Of a DNA stretch of 64,000 bases, positions 8,730-17,348 are shown in pieces. The stretch is taken from assembly GCF_002938425.1 (NCBI RefSeq), contig NZ_POQU01000006.1, forward strand, positions 24,189 to 88,188, given 5' to 3'. This DNA comes from Blastococcus atacamensis. GTDB taxonomy: Bacteria > Actinomycetota > Actinomycetes > Mycobacteriales > Geodermatophilaceae. How positions within the stretch are numbered: position 1 is the stretch's first letter; each line of letters begins with the position of its first letter. A model generated the notes under the pieces. That model did not search any database. It saw only the letters and a list, made by a program, of their open reading frames with translations, and was not told the DNA's origin. The position numbers and the translations under genes were made by a program.

Positions 8730-9408
8730 CGGCCCGGACCCGCTCGGCCACCAGGTCGGCGACGGCTCCGGGGCGGGTGGCGGCCGGGCTGTGGCCGCCG
8801 GGCCACTCGAGGACTCGGGTGGCGCGCTGTGCCATCGCGCGCTGCCGGTCGGGGTGCACGACCTCGTCGCCGGCGCACACGACGTAGGTCGAGGGGACGC
8901 TGCGCCAGGCGATGCCCTCGGGCACGCCGCGGAAGACGTTCCGGCCCACCGGCCGCAGGCGGGCGGTGGCGACCGCGGCCACCTCGGGGAGCGCGTCGCC
9001 GTACAGCAGCTGGGCGCCGAGGTCCGGGTCGAGGGCCACCTGGTCCGCGGTCACCCGCAGCGCCTCGCCGAGCCGGGTGTCGGGCAGCCCGGCGACTGCC
9101 CCCGGCCGGCTGACCGACTCGCCCTCGTCCAGCTGGTAGGCGGCGACGTACACGAGCTCGCGGACCAGCGGGTGCCTGCCGGCCGCCGTGATCACCGCGC
9201 CACCGTAGGAGTGCCCGACCAGGACGGCGGGGCGGCCGAAGGCGTCCAGCGCCTCCTGGGTCACCCCCGTGTCCTCGGCCAGGTCGGTGAGCGGGAGCTC
9301 GACCGCGACGCTGTCGATCCCGCGGGCGGCCAGGGCGGCGCGGACGCCGTCCCAGCACCACGCACCGTGCCAGAGACCGTGCACCAGGACGGCGCCCGGC
9401 GCGGTCAT
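8722..9408 (-). CDS. Alpha/beta hydrolase
   Basis: 228 aa compact alpha/beta hydrolase of the plant-esterase-like (MenH/salicylate esterase) type. HGLWHGAWCW forms the oxyanion loop near the start, the nucleophile elbow is GHSYGG, and the terminal His is in GGHSPAA. It is the last gene of the leftward operon 11799 to 8722 and is coupled to the enoyl-CoA hydratase by a 4 bp ATGA overlap. Likely an ester, thioester or C-C hydrolase; substrate unknown. Confidence 0.82.
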   Translation of the reverse strand: MTAPGAVLVHGLWHGAWCWDGVRAALAARGIDSVAVELPLTDLAEDTGVTQEALDAFGRPAVLVGHSYGGAVITAAGRHPLVRELVYVAAYQLDEGESVSRPGAVAGLPDTRLGEALRVTADQVALDPDLGAQLLYGDALPEVAAVATARLRPVGRNVFRGVPEGIAWRSVPSTYVVCAGDEVVHPDRQRAMAQRATRVLEWPGGHSPAATRPGAVADLVAERVRAVS

Positions 9409-10169
9409 GCCCAGCGGGGCGCGCGCTTCTCGGCGAACGCGGTCCGGCCCTCGAGGTGGTCCGGGTGCCCGCCCGCGTCGCCCTGGTGGCGGGCCTCGAT
9501 GGCCAGCGCCGCCTCGAAGCTCACTTCGCTCACCGCCCGGAACTGGCGCTTGGTGAGGGCGAGCGCGTGCGCCGGCCCCGATGCGAGCAGCTCGGCCAGG
9601 GCGTGCGCCCGGCCGGTCAGCTCGTCGGCCGGCACGACCTCGTTCAGCAGCCCCAGCTGGGAGGCCTCGGCCGCGGGGATCGACCGCCCGCTGGCGGCCA
9701 GCCAGAAGGCGCGGGCGTAGCCCAGTTCTCGCACGAGGTACCAGGAGACGGCGGTGTCGGGCACGAGGCCGACCTTGCCGAACGCGCAGGCGAAGGACGC
9801 GGTGTCGGCGGCCAGGCGCAGATCGCAGGAGAGGGCCAGGCCCATGCCCGCGCCCACGGCCAGGCCGTTGACCGCGGCGATCACCGGCTTGGGCATGTCG
9901 GCGATCGTCTGGGCGAGCGGGTTGTAGGAGCCCGCCACCGTCTCGTCGGCGTGCTCGAGCTCCTCCACCGCGGCCAGGTCCTGCCCCACGCTGAAGGCGC
10001 GACCGGTGCCGGTCAGCACGACCGCGCGGACGCCCGCGTCGGCGGCCACCTCGCGCAGCGCGCCGATGAGCTCCCAGCGGGTGGGCCGGTCCAGGGCGTT
10101 GAGCTTGTCGGGGCGGTTCAGGGCGACGGTCGCGACCGCGCCCTCCCGGGTGGTCTCGACGGCGCTCAC
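9405..10169 (-). CDS. Enoyl-CoA hydratase/isomerase family protein
   Basis: 254 aa crotonase-fold protein. The oxyanion-hole segments are GRAFSVGQDLAAV and NGLAVGAGMGLALSCD, followed by FGKVGLVPDTAVSWYL. The position usually taken by one catalytic Glu is Asp in VPDTA. The GTG at 10169 has a strong AGGAGG; the longer upstream reading lacks similarity. Translational overlap on both sides places it in an operon with a 3-hydroxyacyl-CoA dehydrogenase, which fits a beta-oxidation-like step on a ring-opened CoA ester. Confidence 0.88.
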   Translation of the reverse strand: MSAVETTREGAVATVALNRPDKLNALDRPTRWELIGALREVAADAGVRAVVLTGTGRAFSVGQDLAAVEELEHADETVAGSYNPLAQTIADMPKPVIAAVNGLAVGAGMGLALSCDLRLAADTASFACAFGKVGLVPDTAVSWYLVRELGYARAFWLAASGRSIPAAEASQLGLLNEVVPADELTGRAHALAELLASGPAHALALTKRQFRAVSEVSFEAALAIEARHQGDAGGHPDHLEGRTAFAEKRAPRWA

Positions 10170-10684
10170 GCGGTGCCTCCTGGTCCGTACTGCTCGGCGT
10201 CGGGGTGGATGCTGCTGCGCTCGGCGCCGGGCACCGAGTAGCCGCGGTCGGCGTAGGGGAAGCCGTCGAGCTCCGTCGTCTGCGGCCGCATCTGGTAGTA
10301 CGACCGGATCTCGTGGATCAGCCCGTCCTGCCCGGTGAACCACTCCGCGCCGCGGGTCGCGACCCGCTCGGAGGCGCCCTCGGGCAGCCACCACATGGTC
10401 CACTCGATGACTGCCTGCTCGGGGGTGGCGCAGATGCTGTCGACCACCCAGCGCGCCTGCAGCATGCCGGTGACCTTGCGCCAGTAGCGGGCCAGGTGCT
10501 CCGCGCCCTGGACCGGCCTCGACCCGGTGTTGGGGGCGAGGAACCAGTGCACGACGTCCGGGTGCAGCGTCGAGAGCATCAGGTCGACGTCGCCGGCGCT
10601 GCAGCCGTCGTAGTACCGGCTGATCAGGGCGGTCCAGGCCGCGGTCGAGTCGGCCGCGGTCCGCGGGTCGGCCAGGATCGTCAT
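10166..10684 (-). CDS. SnoaL/NTF2-like nuclear transport factor 2 family protein
   Basis: 172 aa. The region RYYDGCSAGDVDLMLSTLHPDVVHWF, a conserved YW in the middle, and the closing EIRSYYQMRP are typical of NTF2-like polyketide-cyclase/dehydratase (SnoaL) folds. It is coupled by ATGA overlaps to the HAD-type dehydrogenase upstream and the enoyl-CoA hydratase downstream. The role is probably isomerase, hydratase or cyclase on a pathway intermediate. No catalytic residues can be assigned by eye. Confidence 0.72.
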   Translation of the reverse strand: MTILADPRTAADSTAAWTALISRYYDGCSAGDVDLMLSTLHPDVVHWFLAPNTGSRPVQGAEHLARYWRKVTGMLQARWVVDSICATPEQAVIEWTMWWLPEGASERVATRGAEWFTGQDGLIHEIRSYYQMRPQTTELDGFPYADRGYSVPGAERSSIHPDAEQYGPGGTA

Positions 10685-11799
10685 CGGGTCCTCTCGTAGC
10701 TGTGGAAGCCGCCGCCGGTCTTGCGGCCGAGCCGTCCGGCGGCGACCAGGTTGTGCAGTGCCTCCGCCGGGGCGATGCGCGGGTCGTCCTCGACGGCGGC
10801 CATCGACTCCAGAGCCGCGACGGTGACGTCCAGACCGATGAGGTCGACGAGCGCGAGCGGGCCCATCGGGTGCCCGGCGCCCTCGGTGAGGAGCGCGTCG
10901 ACCTCCTCGACGGGCACGCCGCTCTCGTGCAGCCGTACCGCGTCGTTGAGGAAGGGGATGAGCAGTCGGTTGACGACGAAGCCGCGGGAGTCGGCGCAGC
11001 GGATCGGCGTCTTCCCGATCTCGCGGGCCCATGCGGTCGCGGCTGCCCTGAGCCCGTCGGCGGCCTCGACGTCGTCGGGCACCACCACCTCGACGAGCTT
11101 CATGACCTGTGCCGGGTTGAAGAAGTGCAGCGCCAGCACCGGACGCTCGCCTCCGACGAACGGCCGCAGGTCCGAGACGCGGAACGACGACGTGTTCGTG
11201 GCCAGCGGCACGGAGCTCGGCAACGCCCCGTCGAGGGCACCGACGACCGCCGCCTTGACGTCCAGGTCCTCGGCCACCGCCTCGATCACGACGTCGGTGC
11301 CCGTCAGGCCGGCCGGGTCCTCGGTGACCGACACCCGGTCCAGGACGTCCTGCCGGCCGGCCTCGTCCAGGCGACCGCGGGACACGGCCCGGTCGAGGCT
11401 CCTGCCGAGCGTGCCGAGGAGCCGGGCACCGGACGCCGACGTGCGGGCGAGCACCTGCACCGGCCGGCCGCTCCGGGCGACCGCCTCCACGATGCCGACG
11501 GCCATGTGGCCGGTGCCGACGACGCCGACCGGACCCGTCCACGCACCGGCGGTCGCCTCGTCGGTCACCGTCGTGCCGGTCGGCTCCGCGGGGCGGACGA
11601 CGTCCAGCCGGTCCCGGTCCTCCGGCGGAAGCGCCGACAGGACCTCGATCGGCCCGGCAGGGTGGCCGGCGCCCAGGCGCATCGCGGTGTCGACGTCGGC
11701 CGGTGTCGCGGTTCCGCGCTCGACCAGCAGCGCGGCGTCGCGCAGCAGGCCGGTGAGCACCGCCAGCACGTCCGGTGACGACGGTGCGGCGACGGTCAC
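10681..11799 (-). CDS. 3-hydroxyacyl-CoA dehydrogenase with an extra N-terminal HCDH-C segment
   Basis: 372 aa. The NAD-binding motif GVVGTGHM starts near residue 92, ALHFFNPA and NRLLIPFLND follow, and the C-terminal domain contains GAGHPMGPLALVDLIG. The first 55 residues look like a second, partial copy of that C-terminal domain (LLRDAALLVERGTAT and RLGAGHPAGPIE), placed before the NAD domain. The GTG at 11799 is preceded by AGGAGG, so the N-terminal segment is translated. It is the first gene of the operon 11799-8722 and is likely a (3-)hydroxyacyl-CoA oxidation step. Confidence 0.87.
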   Translation of the reverse strand: MTVAAPSSPDVLAVLTGLLRDAALLVERGTATPADVDTAMRLGAGHPAGPIEVLSALPPEDRDRLDVVRPAEPTGTTVTDEATAGAWTGPVGVVGTGHMAVGIVEAVARSGRPVQVLARTSASGARLLGTLGRSLDRAVSRGRLDEAGRQDVLDRVSVTEDPAGLTGTDVVIEAVAEDLDVKAAVVGALDGALPSSVPLATNTSSFRVSDLRPFVGGERPVLALHFFNPAQVMKLVEVVVPDDVEAADGLRAAATAWAREIGKTPIRCADSRGFVVNRLLIPFLNDAVRLHESGVPVEEVDALLTEGAGHPMGPLALVDLIGLDVTVAALESMAAVEDDPRIAPAEALHNLVAAGRLGRKTGGGFHSYERTR

Positions 11800-11907
11800 G
11801 GTGCCTCCTGGTGCGTCGGCGCGCCGCATCCCGCTGAGCGGCGCCACTGCCGCGGTCGAGTCTGGGCGCCCGCGGTGCCGTCCGGAAATGACTCCTGCCC
11901 ATGTGCA

Positions 11908-11916
11908 GCCATTCGC
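11908..11916 (-). promoter_or_regulatory. Inverted GAATGGC motif ahead of the HAD operon
   Basis: GCGAATGGC on the minus strand, in the 136 bp gap upstream of the dehydrogenase operon. It matches 8 of 9 bases of the GTGAATGGC motif found at 3944, 4905 and 19371. Candidate regulator half-site, by recurrence only. Confidence 0.25.
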
Positions 11917-11935
11917 AGAATCCATGACCGCGCGC

Positions 11936-12226
11936 TCAGAGGTCGAGCGTCTCCGAGAAAGCGCGCACCCGGTCGGCCAGCAGCGGGATGGTGGGTACGG
12001 CGATGCGCTGGAAGTGGTCCGACGTCCCGTGCGCGCGGTAGGCCTCGGCGTCGTCGTACAGCTCGAAGAGCTCGAAGACCAGCGGCTGCTGGGGATCCTG
12101 GTGCGCGATCCACAGGCGGCAGCCCGGCTCCTGCCGGGACAGCGGCCCGAGTTCGGCGAGGGCGGAGCGGACGTCAGCGACGGTCTCCGGGGTCGCCGTC
12201 CACGTGGCCCGTACGACGTATGCCAT
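11936..12226 (-). CDS. Antibiotic biosynthesis monooxygenase (ABM) domain protein
   Basis: 96 aa single-domain ferredoxin-like protein. The order VVRATWTATPETVADV, PGCRLWIAHQ, FELFELYDDAEAYRAH and DHFQRI is the ABM (PF03992) pattern of small cofactor-free monooxygenases that oxidise quinol-like compounds. The start at 12226 has GAGGA just upstream. It is in the same leftward direction as its neighbours, 107 bp after the 394 aa hydrolase gene. Likely a quinol-processing or heme-independent oxidation step. Confidence 0.8.
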   Translation of the reverse strand: MAYVVRATWTATPETVADVRSALAELGPLSRQEPGCRLWIAHQDPQQPLVFELFELYDDAEAYRAHGTSDHFQRIAVPTIPLLADRVRAFSETLDL

Positions 12227-12333
12227 TCCTCGTCCGTCCTCTCGGTGAGCGGTGAGCCGCCCGGAACGGACGGCGGGGATCCCGGCACGTGCCACCGTCC
12301 CCGCCGTCCGGCCCGTGTGCAGGGCGACCTCTT

Positions 12334-13518
12334 TCAGGACCGGGCGTCCGCCAGTTCGGCGAAGGTGTCGGCGACCCAGTCGGCGACGAAGGTGCTCACA
12401 TACGGCAGGTGGTCGAGGCCGATGTGCTCGGTCGCGCCCTCCTCCGGGGTGAAGACGCGCAGCTCGCGCTTGGGGGAGTTGACCGCCTGGTCGTAGGAGC
12501 GGTGGGCGTACTCGACCGGGATCTGCCGGTCGTTGGCGCCGTGGGCGATGAGGAACGGCACTGTGATGTTCTCGACGACGCCGTCGAGGTGGACGCCGTC
12601 GGCGAAGTCGAGGAACGCGTCGAGGTCGTTCTCGTCGCCCTCCTGCCCCCACACCCAGAGCACGTGCTCCCAGTAGTGGGGGACCGGGCGCTCGCCCTCG
12701 CGCTCCTTGCGGCGGCGCTGCACCGCGCCCCAGTTGTGGTTCGCGCCCCAGGCGACGCAGAGCGCGAGCCGCTTCTCGAAGGCCGCTGCGCGGGGGGAGT
12801 AGTAGCCGCCCAGCGACCAGCCGACGATGCCGATCCGGGCGGCGTCCACGTCGGCGCGCGTCTCGAGGAAGTCGACGGCCGCGCCGGCCCACACCTCGGC
12901 GTCGATGCGGGCGGTGATCCCCTGCAGGCGCAGCGACTCACCGGTTCCCGGCTGGTCGAGCATCAGGCACGAGATGCCACGGGCGGCCAGCTCCTCCCAG
13001 TGGTTCGAGGCGTACATGTGCTCCTTGGTGGAGTCCAGGCCGTTCACGAGGATGATCACCGGGGCGGGCCCGTCGTCCGTGGCCAGCGCCTGGCTGAAGT
13101 ACGCGGGCAGCGTCGTCCCCTCGTAGGGGATCTCGACCCGGGAGACCCGAGGGCTGTGCGTGTCGAACGCCTTCTGGGCGATCTCCAGCATCCGCCGGTA
13201 GGTCGGCACCCGGTCGGGGTCGGAGTGGGCGATCATCCGCTCGGCCTGGGCGAGATAGTTGCTGGCGCGGAAGTACAGCTGGCCGGCGGTGCGGGTGTGG
13301 CCGGCCTTCTCCGCGTCCTCGGCCTGCCCGACGAGCTGGTCGGTGAGGGCCGTCCAGGCGCGGAGGAAGTCCCGCGTGCCGGCGTCCTCGCCGGCGTTGG
13401 CGGCGTCCTTGATCGGCCGGCAGGCGCGGTCCACCTCGTCGATGAGGCCACCGGAGTTCAGTGCTCCGAGGATGCCGAGGTTCCAGGTGTAGGGGCCGGT
13501 GGGGAAGTACTCGAACAA
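12334..13518 (-). CDS. FrsA/DHPON hydrolase-like alpha/beta hydrolase
   Basis: 394 aa. A helical N-terminal region (about residues 1-130) precedes an alpha/beta hydrolase domain with nucleophile elbow GWSLGG, acid in HGANDRQ and His in EHIGLDH. This layout and length match the 2,6-dihydroxypseudooxynicotine hydrolase/FrsA group, whose characterised member cleaves a C-C bond of a diketo-aromatic side chain. The TTG start (13518) is used because GAGAGG lies 7-12 bases upstream and the protein before it has no similarity. It is 11 bp after the SDR gene, within the operon 18347-11936. Confidence 0.83.
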   Translation of the reverse strand: MFEYFPTGPYTWNLGILGALNSGGLIDEVDRACRPIKDAANAGEDAGTRDFLRAWTALTDQLVGQAEDAEKAGHTRTAGQLYFRASNYLAQAERMIAHSDPDRVPTYRRMLEIAQKAFDTHSPRVSRVEIPYEGTTLPAYFSQALATDDGPAPVIILVNGLDSTKEHMYASNHWEELAARGISCLMLDQPGTGESLRLQGITARIDAEVWAGAAVDFLETRADVDAARIGIVGWSLGGYYSPRAAAFEKRLALCVAWGANHNWGAVQRRRKEREGERPVPHYWEHVLWVWGQEGDENDLDAFLDFADGVHLDGVVENITVPFLIAHGANDRQIPVEYAHRSYDQAVNSPKRELRVFTPEEGATEHIGLDHLPYVSTFVADWVADTFAELADARS

Positions 13519-13529
13519 GGGCTTTCCTC

Positions 13530-14270
13530 TCAAATGGACGTGCGGACGGCGTCGCTGATCGATTTCACGCCGCCGTGGGCGGTCAGGCCGCCGTCGACGG
13601 GGATCTCGGCGCCGGTGATGAAGGAGGCGGCGTCGCTGAGCAGGAACGCGATCAGCGGAGCCACCTCCTCGACGGTGCCGGTGCGGCCGAGCGGTGTCTC
13701 GGCGAGGTTGGCCGCCCGGAAGGCGGGCGCCGCCGAGGCGGTCATCGGCGTCTCGATGTAGCCCGGATGCACCGTGTTGACCCGGATGCCGCGCGGTCCG
13801 AGCTCCAGGCACGCGGCCTTGGCCAGCCCGCGCAGGGCCCACTTGCTCGCCGTGTAGGCGACCGGGAAGTGCCCGGTCAGCGCGGCGACCGAGCCGACGA
13901 CGACCACCGAGCCGCCGCCGGTCATCAGCGGCGTCAGCGCCTGGATGCCCAGGAGGGTGCCGGTGACGTTGACCTCGGCCACCCGCGCCAGGTCGGCCGG
14001 GTCGAGCTCGCCCAACCGCGCCCGCCAGGTGATCCCGGCGTTGGCGACCAGACCGTCCACCCTGCCGAGGCCGGCGGCCAGTGCCGCCCAGGCCGCGGCG
14101 TCGGTGACGTCGAGCTGCCGGTACTCGACCCCGGGCAGCGCCTCGACCGGCTCGGGGGTCAGGTCGCAGCCGAGAACGGTGGCGCCCTCGGCCGCGAGCA
14201 GCCGGGCCTCCGCGGCGCCCTGGCCCTGGCCCGCTCCGGTGACGACGACGACCTTCCCGGTGACCGTCAC
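13530..14270 (-). CDS. SDR-family NAD(P)-dependent oxidoreductase
   Basis: 246 aa Rossmann-fold enzyme with TGAGQGQG, LVANAGITW, catalytic VVGSVAAL and YTASKWAL, and the C-terminal FITGAEIPVDGG typical of classical FabG-like SDRs. The GTG start overlaps the FAH stop (GTGA). Probably a dehydrogenase acting on a dihydrodiol, hydroxy-acid or keto intermediate of this branch. Confidence 0.9.
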   Translation of the reverse strand: MTVTGKVVVVTGAGQGQGAAEARLLAAEGATVLGCDLTPEPVEALPGVEYRQLDVTDAAAWAALAAGLGRVDGLVANAGITWRARLGELDPADLARVAEVNVTGTLLGIQALTPLMTGGGSVVVVGSVAALTGHFPVAYTASKWALRGLAKAACLELGPRGIRVNTVHPGYIETPMTASAAPAFRAANLAETPLGRTGTVEEVAPLIAFLLSDAASFITGAEIPVDGGLTAHGGVKSISDAVRTSI

Positions 14271-15235
14271 GACGGCCGGGTCCGGGCTCGCGACCGCTGC
14301 CGGGCGGGGCGGACCGGGGGCAGGTCGAGCCCGGGGACGACGCGGTTGCGGATCGTGCCGATGCCCTCGACGGTCATCTCCACGACGTCGCCGGGGACCA
14401 GCGGGGGAGGGGCCTGGTCCCCGTGCCGTCCCCACAGCTCGGCCAGGCAGCCGCCGTTGCCGCAGGTGCCCGAGCCGAGCACGTCGCCGGCCCGGACCTC
14501 CGTGCCGCGCGAGGCGTAGGAGATCAGCTCCTCGAACGGCCAGCCCATGTTCGACAGCAGGTCCTGCCCGATCTCGACGCCGTTGACCGACACCCGCATG
14601 TCCAGCGCGAGGAAGCCGTCGGCGTCGCGGTAGGGCGCGAGCTCGTCGGCGGTCACCAGCCACGGACCCAGGGTGGTGGCCGAGTCCTTGCCCTTGGCCG
14701 GGCCGAGGCTGACCTTCATCTCGCGGGCCTGCAGATCTCGGGCCGACCAGTCGTTGAGGACCGAGTAGCCGAAGACGTGCTCCCGGGCCTCCTCGGGCGT
14801 CAGCGAGGCCCCGTCCTTCCCGATCACCACGGCGACCTCGAGCTCGAAGTCGAAGCGCTGCGACCCGGGCGGGACGGCGACGTCGTCGTGCGCGCCGACC
14901 AGCGCGTAGGGGTTGGTGAAGTAGAAGGTGGGCGCCTGGTACCACTCCTGGACCACCCCGGCCACGCCGTCGATGGCCTTCCGCACACCTTCGACGTGCT
15001 CCTCGAAGGCGACGAAGTCGCGGACGGTGGGCGCGGTCAGCGGCGGGAGCAAGCGCACCGAGTCCACCGGCACCGCCGGTCCCTCGAGCGCTGCGGCACC
15101 GGCCTCGAGCGCGGCTGGGAGCCCCGCGCGGACGAGGTCGAGCACCGTCGCCCGCGCGGGGAGTTCGTGGAGCCCGGCATCGCTGACGACGCCGGCAGCG
15201 ATGCGACCGGCCGCCTCCCAGGTGGCGAACCGCAT
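14267..15235 (-). CDS. Fumarylacetoacetate hydrolase-family protein (copy 2)
   Basis: 322 aa. The metal-ligand region is DFELEVAVVIGKDG, then NDWSARDLQAREMKVSLGPAKGKD and GSGTCGNGGCL. It resembles the FAH gene at 7006 (same NDWSARDLQ and GSGTCG segments). The ATG at 15235 overlaps the dioxygenase stop by one base. FAH enzymes commonly hydrolyse the product of extradiol cleavage, so the adjacent VOC dioxygenase probably supplies its substrate. Confidence 0.9.
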   Translation of the reverse strand: MRFATWEAAGRIAAGVVSDAGLHELPARATVLDLVRAGLPAALEAGAAALEGPAVPVDSVRLLPPLTAPTVRDFVAFEEHVEGVRKAIDGVAGVVQEWYQAPTFYFTNPYALVGAHDDVAVPPGSQRFDFELEVAVVIGKDGASLTPEEAREHVFGYSVLNDWSARDLQAREMKVSLGPAKGKDSATTLGPWLVTADELAPYRDADGFLALDMRVSVNGVEIGQDLLSNMGWPFEELISYASRGTEVRAGDVLGSGTCGNGGCLAELWGRHGDQAPPPLVPGDVVEMTVEGIGTIRNRVVPGLDLPPVRPARQRSRARTRPS

Positions 15236-16173
15236 CAGACCGGGGGAGCGACGAACAGACCCTTGTCCGGGTCGTTGAACGACTTCTTCGCGACGAACTC
15301 GTTCATCGCGTTCGCCGTGCCCCACTGGTCGGCGGTCATCGGGTCGGTGATGTCGTGGAGGGACGGGTGCCAGGTGTCCTCGTCGATGGTCTCCAGCTCG
15401 GTCGTGTACTCGACCGTGTTGCCGTGCGGGTCGAGGAAGTAGCTGAAGGTGTTGTTGCCGGCCTTGTGCCGCCCGGGCCCCCACACCTTCTCGACGCCCG
15501 CGCGCAGCAACCGGCCGGTACCGCGCATGTACTCGTCCAGGCCGCGCATCTCGAACGAGGCGTGGTGGAGCGAGGGGTGCGGGCCTTTGGCGATCGCCAT
15601 GCTGTGGTGCCAGGCGTTGGTCCGCATGAAATACATCATCTTGCCCATGTGCGGGTGCATCAGGGTGTCCGACAGCGCGAAGGCGAGGTGCTTCTCGTAG
15701 AAGGCGACGGTGCCCTCGGGGTCGGCCGAGTTGAGGACGACGTGGGAGAGGCGGACGGGGATCGACTCGCCCTCCTCGATGGTGCGGTGCTGCCGCACCT
15801 CGACGTCGGAGCTGACCTCGATCGTGCGGCCCTCGTTGTCGAAGAACCGGAAGCCGTAGCCGCCACCGGGGGTCTGCAGCGCACCGGGCTCGCCGATCAG
15901 CTGCACACCGTCGGCGGCCAGCCGCCCGGCCAGGGTGTCGACGTCGGCGGCGTTCGCGGCGCCGAACGAGATGAGGTCGATCCGCTTGTCGGCCGCCTGG
16001 CGCAGCCGGACGATGTACTGCTCCGGCGAACCCTCGGCGGCCAGGAAGGCCAGCCCCGTGTCGGTGTGCTCGGGCTTCAGGCCCCAGATGCCGGCGTAGA
16101 AGTCGAGCTGCGTGGCGAAGTCCGGCACGGCCAGGTCGACGTGCCGTAGGTGGGTGATCAGTCGCTGGGTCAT
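15235..16173 (-). CDS. Extradiol dioxygenase-like vicinal oxygen chelate protein
   Basis: 312 aa with two VOC modules: HLRHVDLAVPDFATQLDFYAG at residues 8-28 and LSHVVLNSADPEGTVAFYEKH near 143. Candidate Fe(II)/Mn(II) ligands are His in LSHVV, His in HHASFEM and Glu in NTVEYTTE, the 2-His-1-carboxylate triad of catechol 2,3-dioxygenases. The C-terminal 40 residues (ending in FVAPPV) extend beyond the fold. It lies between the FAD monooxygenase and the FAH gene, which suits ring hydroxylation followed by meta-cleavage. Confidence 0.87.
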   Translation of the reverse strand: MTQRLITHLRHVDLAVPDFATQLDFYAGIWGLKPEHTDTGLAFLAAEGSPEQYIVRLRQAADKRIDLISFGAANAADVDTLAGRLAADGVQLIGEPGALQTPGGGYGFRFFDNEGRTIEVSSDVEVRQHRTIEEGESIPVRLSHVVLNSADPEGTVAFYEKHLAFALSDTLMHPHMGKMMYFMRTNAWHHSMAIAKGPHPSLHHASFEMRGLDEYMRGTGRLLRAGVEKVWGPGRHKAGNNTFSYFLDPHGNTVEYTTELETIDEDTWHPSLHDITDPMTADQWGTANAMNEFVAKKSFNDPDKGLFVAPPV

Positions 16174-16201
16174 CGGGGTCTCCAGAGTGGTGGACGAGGG
16201 T

Positions 16202-17335
16202 TCAGGCGGGCTGGCTGGTGAGTGCGGCGATGCGGCCCATCAGGGCGGGGACGTCGCCCTGCTCGTGGGCGAGCTGCCACCGGGCGAGCTGCAGGGAGGC
16301 GTCGACGACCGCCTGGACGCGGTCGTGGCGGCGGGTGGTGAATGCGGTGAGCAGCTCGTCGTCGAGGGTGTCGGCGCCGATGAGCATCTCCGCGAGGACC
16401 GACGCGTCCTCCAGCGCCTGGGCCCCGCCCTGCGCGAGGGTGGGCGGGCAGGTGTGGACGGCGTCGCCGATGAGGACGACCCGCCCGCGGTGCCAGGGCT
16501 CGTCGAGCAGGTGCTCCTCGAACCACGTGTAGTGGATGGTCTCCGGGTCGGTGATCGACTCCCGGATCTCGTCCCACGGCCCGTGGTAGGCCTCGGACAG
16601 CTGCCGGACCAGGGCCACCTTCTCCTCCGGGCCGAGCGTGGTGCGGTCCTGCGCGTCCTCGACCAGCACGGCGTAGAGGGAGTCCTGACCGGTGGGCGTG
16701 TAGCCGGCGATGTAGCAGGGGCCGCCGTAGAAGAACTCCGAGTTCTCCACCTCGGCGGGCCGGGGGGCGAAGACCCGCCAGATGCCCATGCCGACCGACC
16801 GGGTCTCCAGCGGGATCTGCAGCATGCGGCGGGTCCAGGAACGGACGCCGTCCGCGCCGATGACCAGGTCGTAGCGCCCGGTGGAGCCGTCGGTGAAGCG
16901 CACGTCGACGCCGTCGTCGTCCTGCTCCAGCTCCTGGATCGTCGTGGAGAAACGCAGCTTGACGCCCGCCCGCTCCGCCCGGCCCACGAGGATCCGGGCG
17001 AGGGCGGGCCGGTACATCCCCATGCTGGAGGGCAGGTCCGGGCCACCGGACCGGTGGTTCGGCAGGAAGGCCACGACCTTCGCCTCCGGGTCGAACGGGG
17101 CCCGGAGCACCAGGCCCTCGGCCTCCCAGCCCTCGGCGCGGCACTCCTCCAGGACGCCGAGCTCCCGCAGCACGCGCACGGCGTTGCCCTGCAGCGTGAT
17201 GCCGGAGCCCAGCGCGGTCACGTCGGGCTTGATCTCGGCCAGCTCGACGCTGACGCCGGCGTCGGCGAGCAGGATCGCCGCGGCGGCGCCGGCGGTCCCC
17301 CCTCCGACGACCAGGACGGTGTTCACCGCAGACAT
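16202..17335 (-). CDS. FAD-dependent aromatic-type monooxygenase
   Basis: 377 aa flavoprotein hydroxylase of the salicylate/p-hydroxybenzoate type. It has a dinucleotide fold VLVVGGGTAGAAAA near residue 7, DLVIGADGVRS (the DG motif) and GDAVHTCPPTLAQGGAQALED (FAD ribityl and pyrophosphate contact). AAGGAG lies 6-11 bases before the ATG. It lies between cyclase copy 2 (13 bp) and the dioxygenase (28 bp). It likely performs NAD(P)H-dependent hydroxylation that prepares the ring for cleavage. Confidence 0.9.
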   Translation of the reverse strand: MSAVNTVLVVGGGTAGAAAAILLADAGVSVELAEIKPDVTALGSGITLQGNAVRVLRELGVLEECRAEGWEAEGLVLRAPFDPEAKVVAFLPNHRSGGPDLPSSMGMYRPALARILVGRAERAGVKLRFSTTIQELEQDDDGVDVRFTDGSTGRYDLVIGADGVRSWTRRMLQIPLETRSVGMGIWRVFAPRPAEVENSEFFYGGPCYIAGYTPTGQDSLYAVLVEDAQDRTTLGPEEKVALVRQLSEAYHGPWDEIRESITDPETIHYTWFEEHLLDEPWHRGRVVLIGDAVHTCPPTLAQGGAQALEDASVLAEMLIGADTLDDELLTAFTTRRHDRVQAVVDASLQLARWQLAHEQGDVPALMGRIAALTSQPA

Positions 17336-17348
17336 GAGGACTCCTTGG

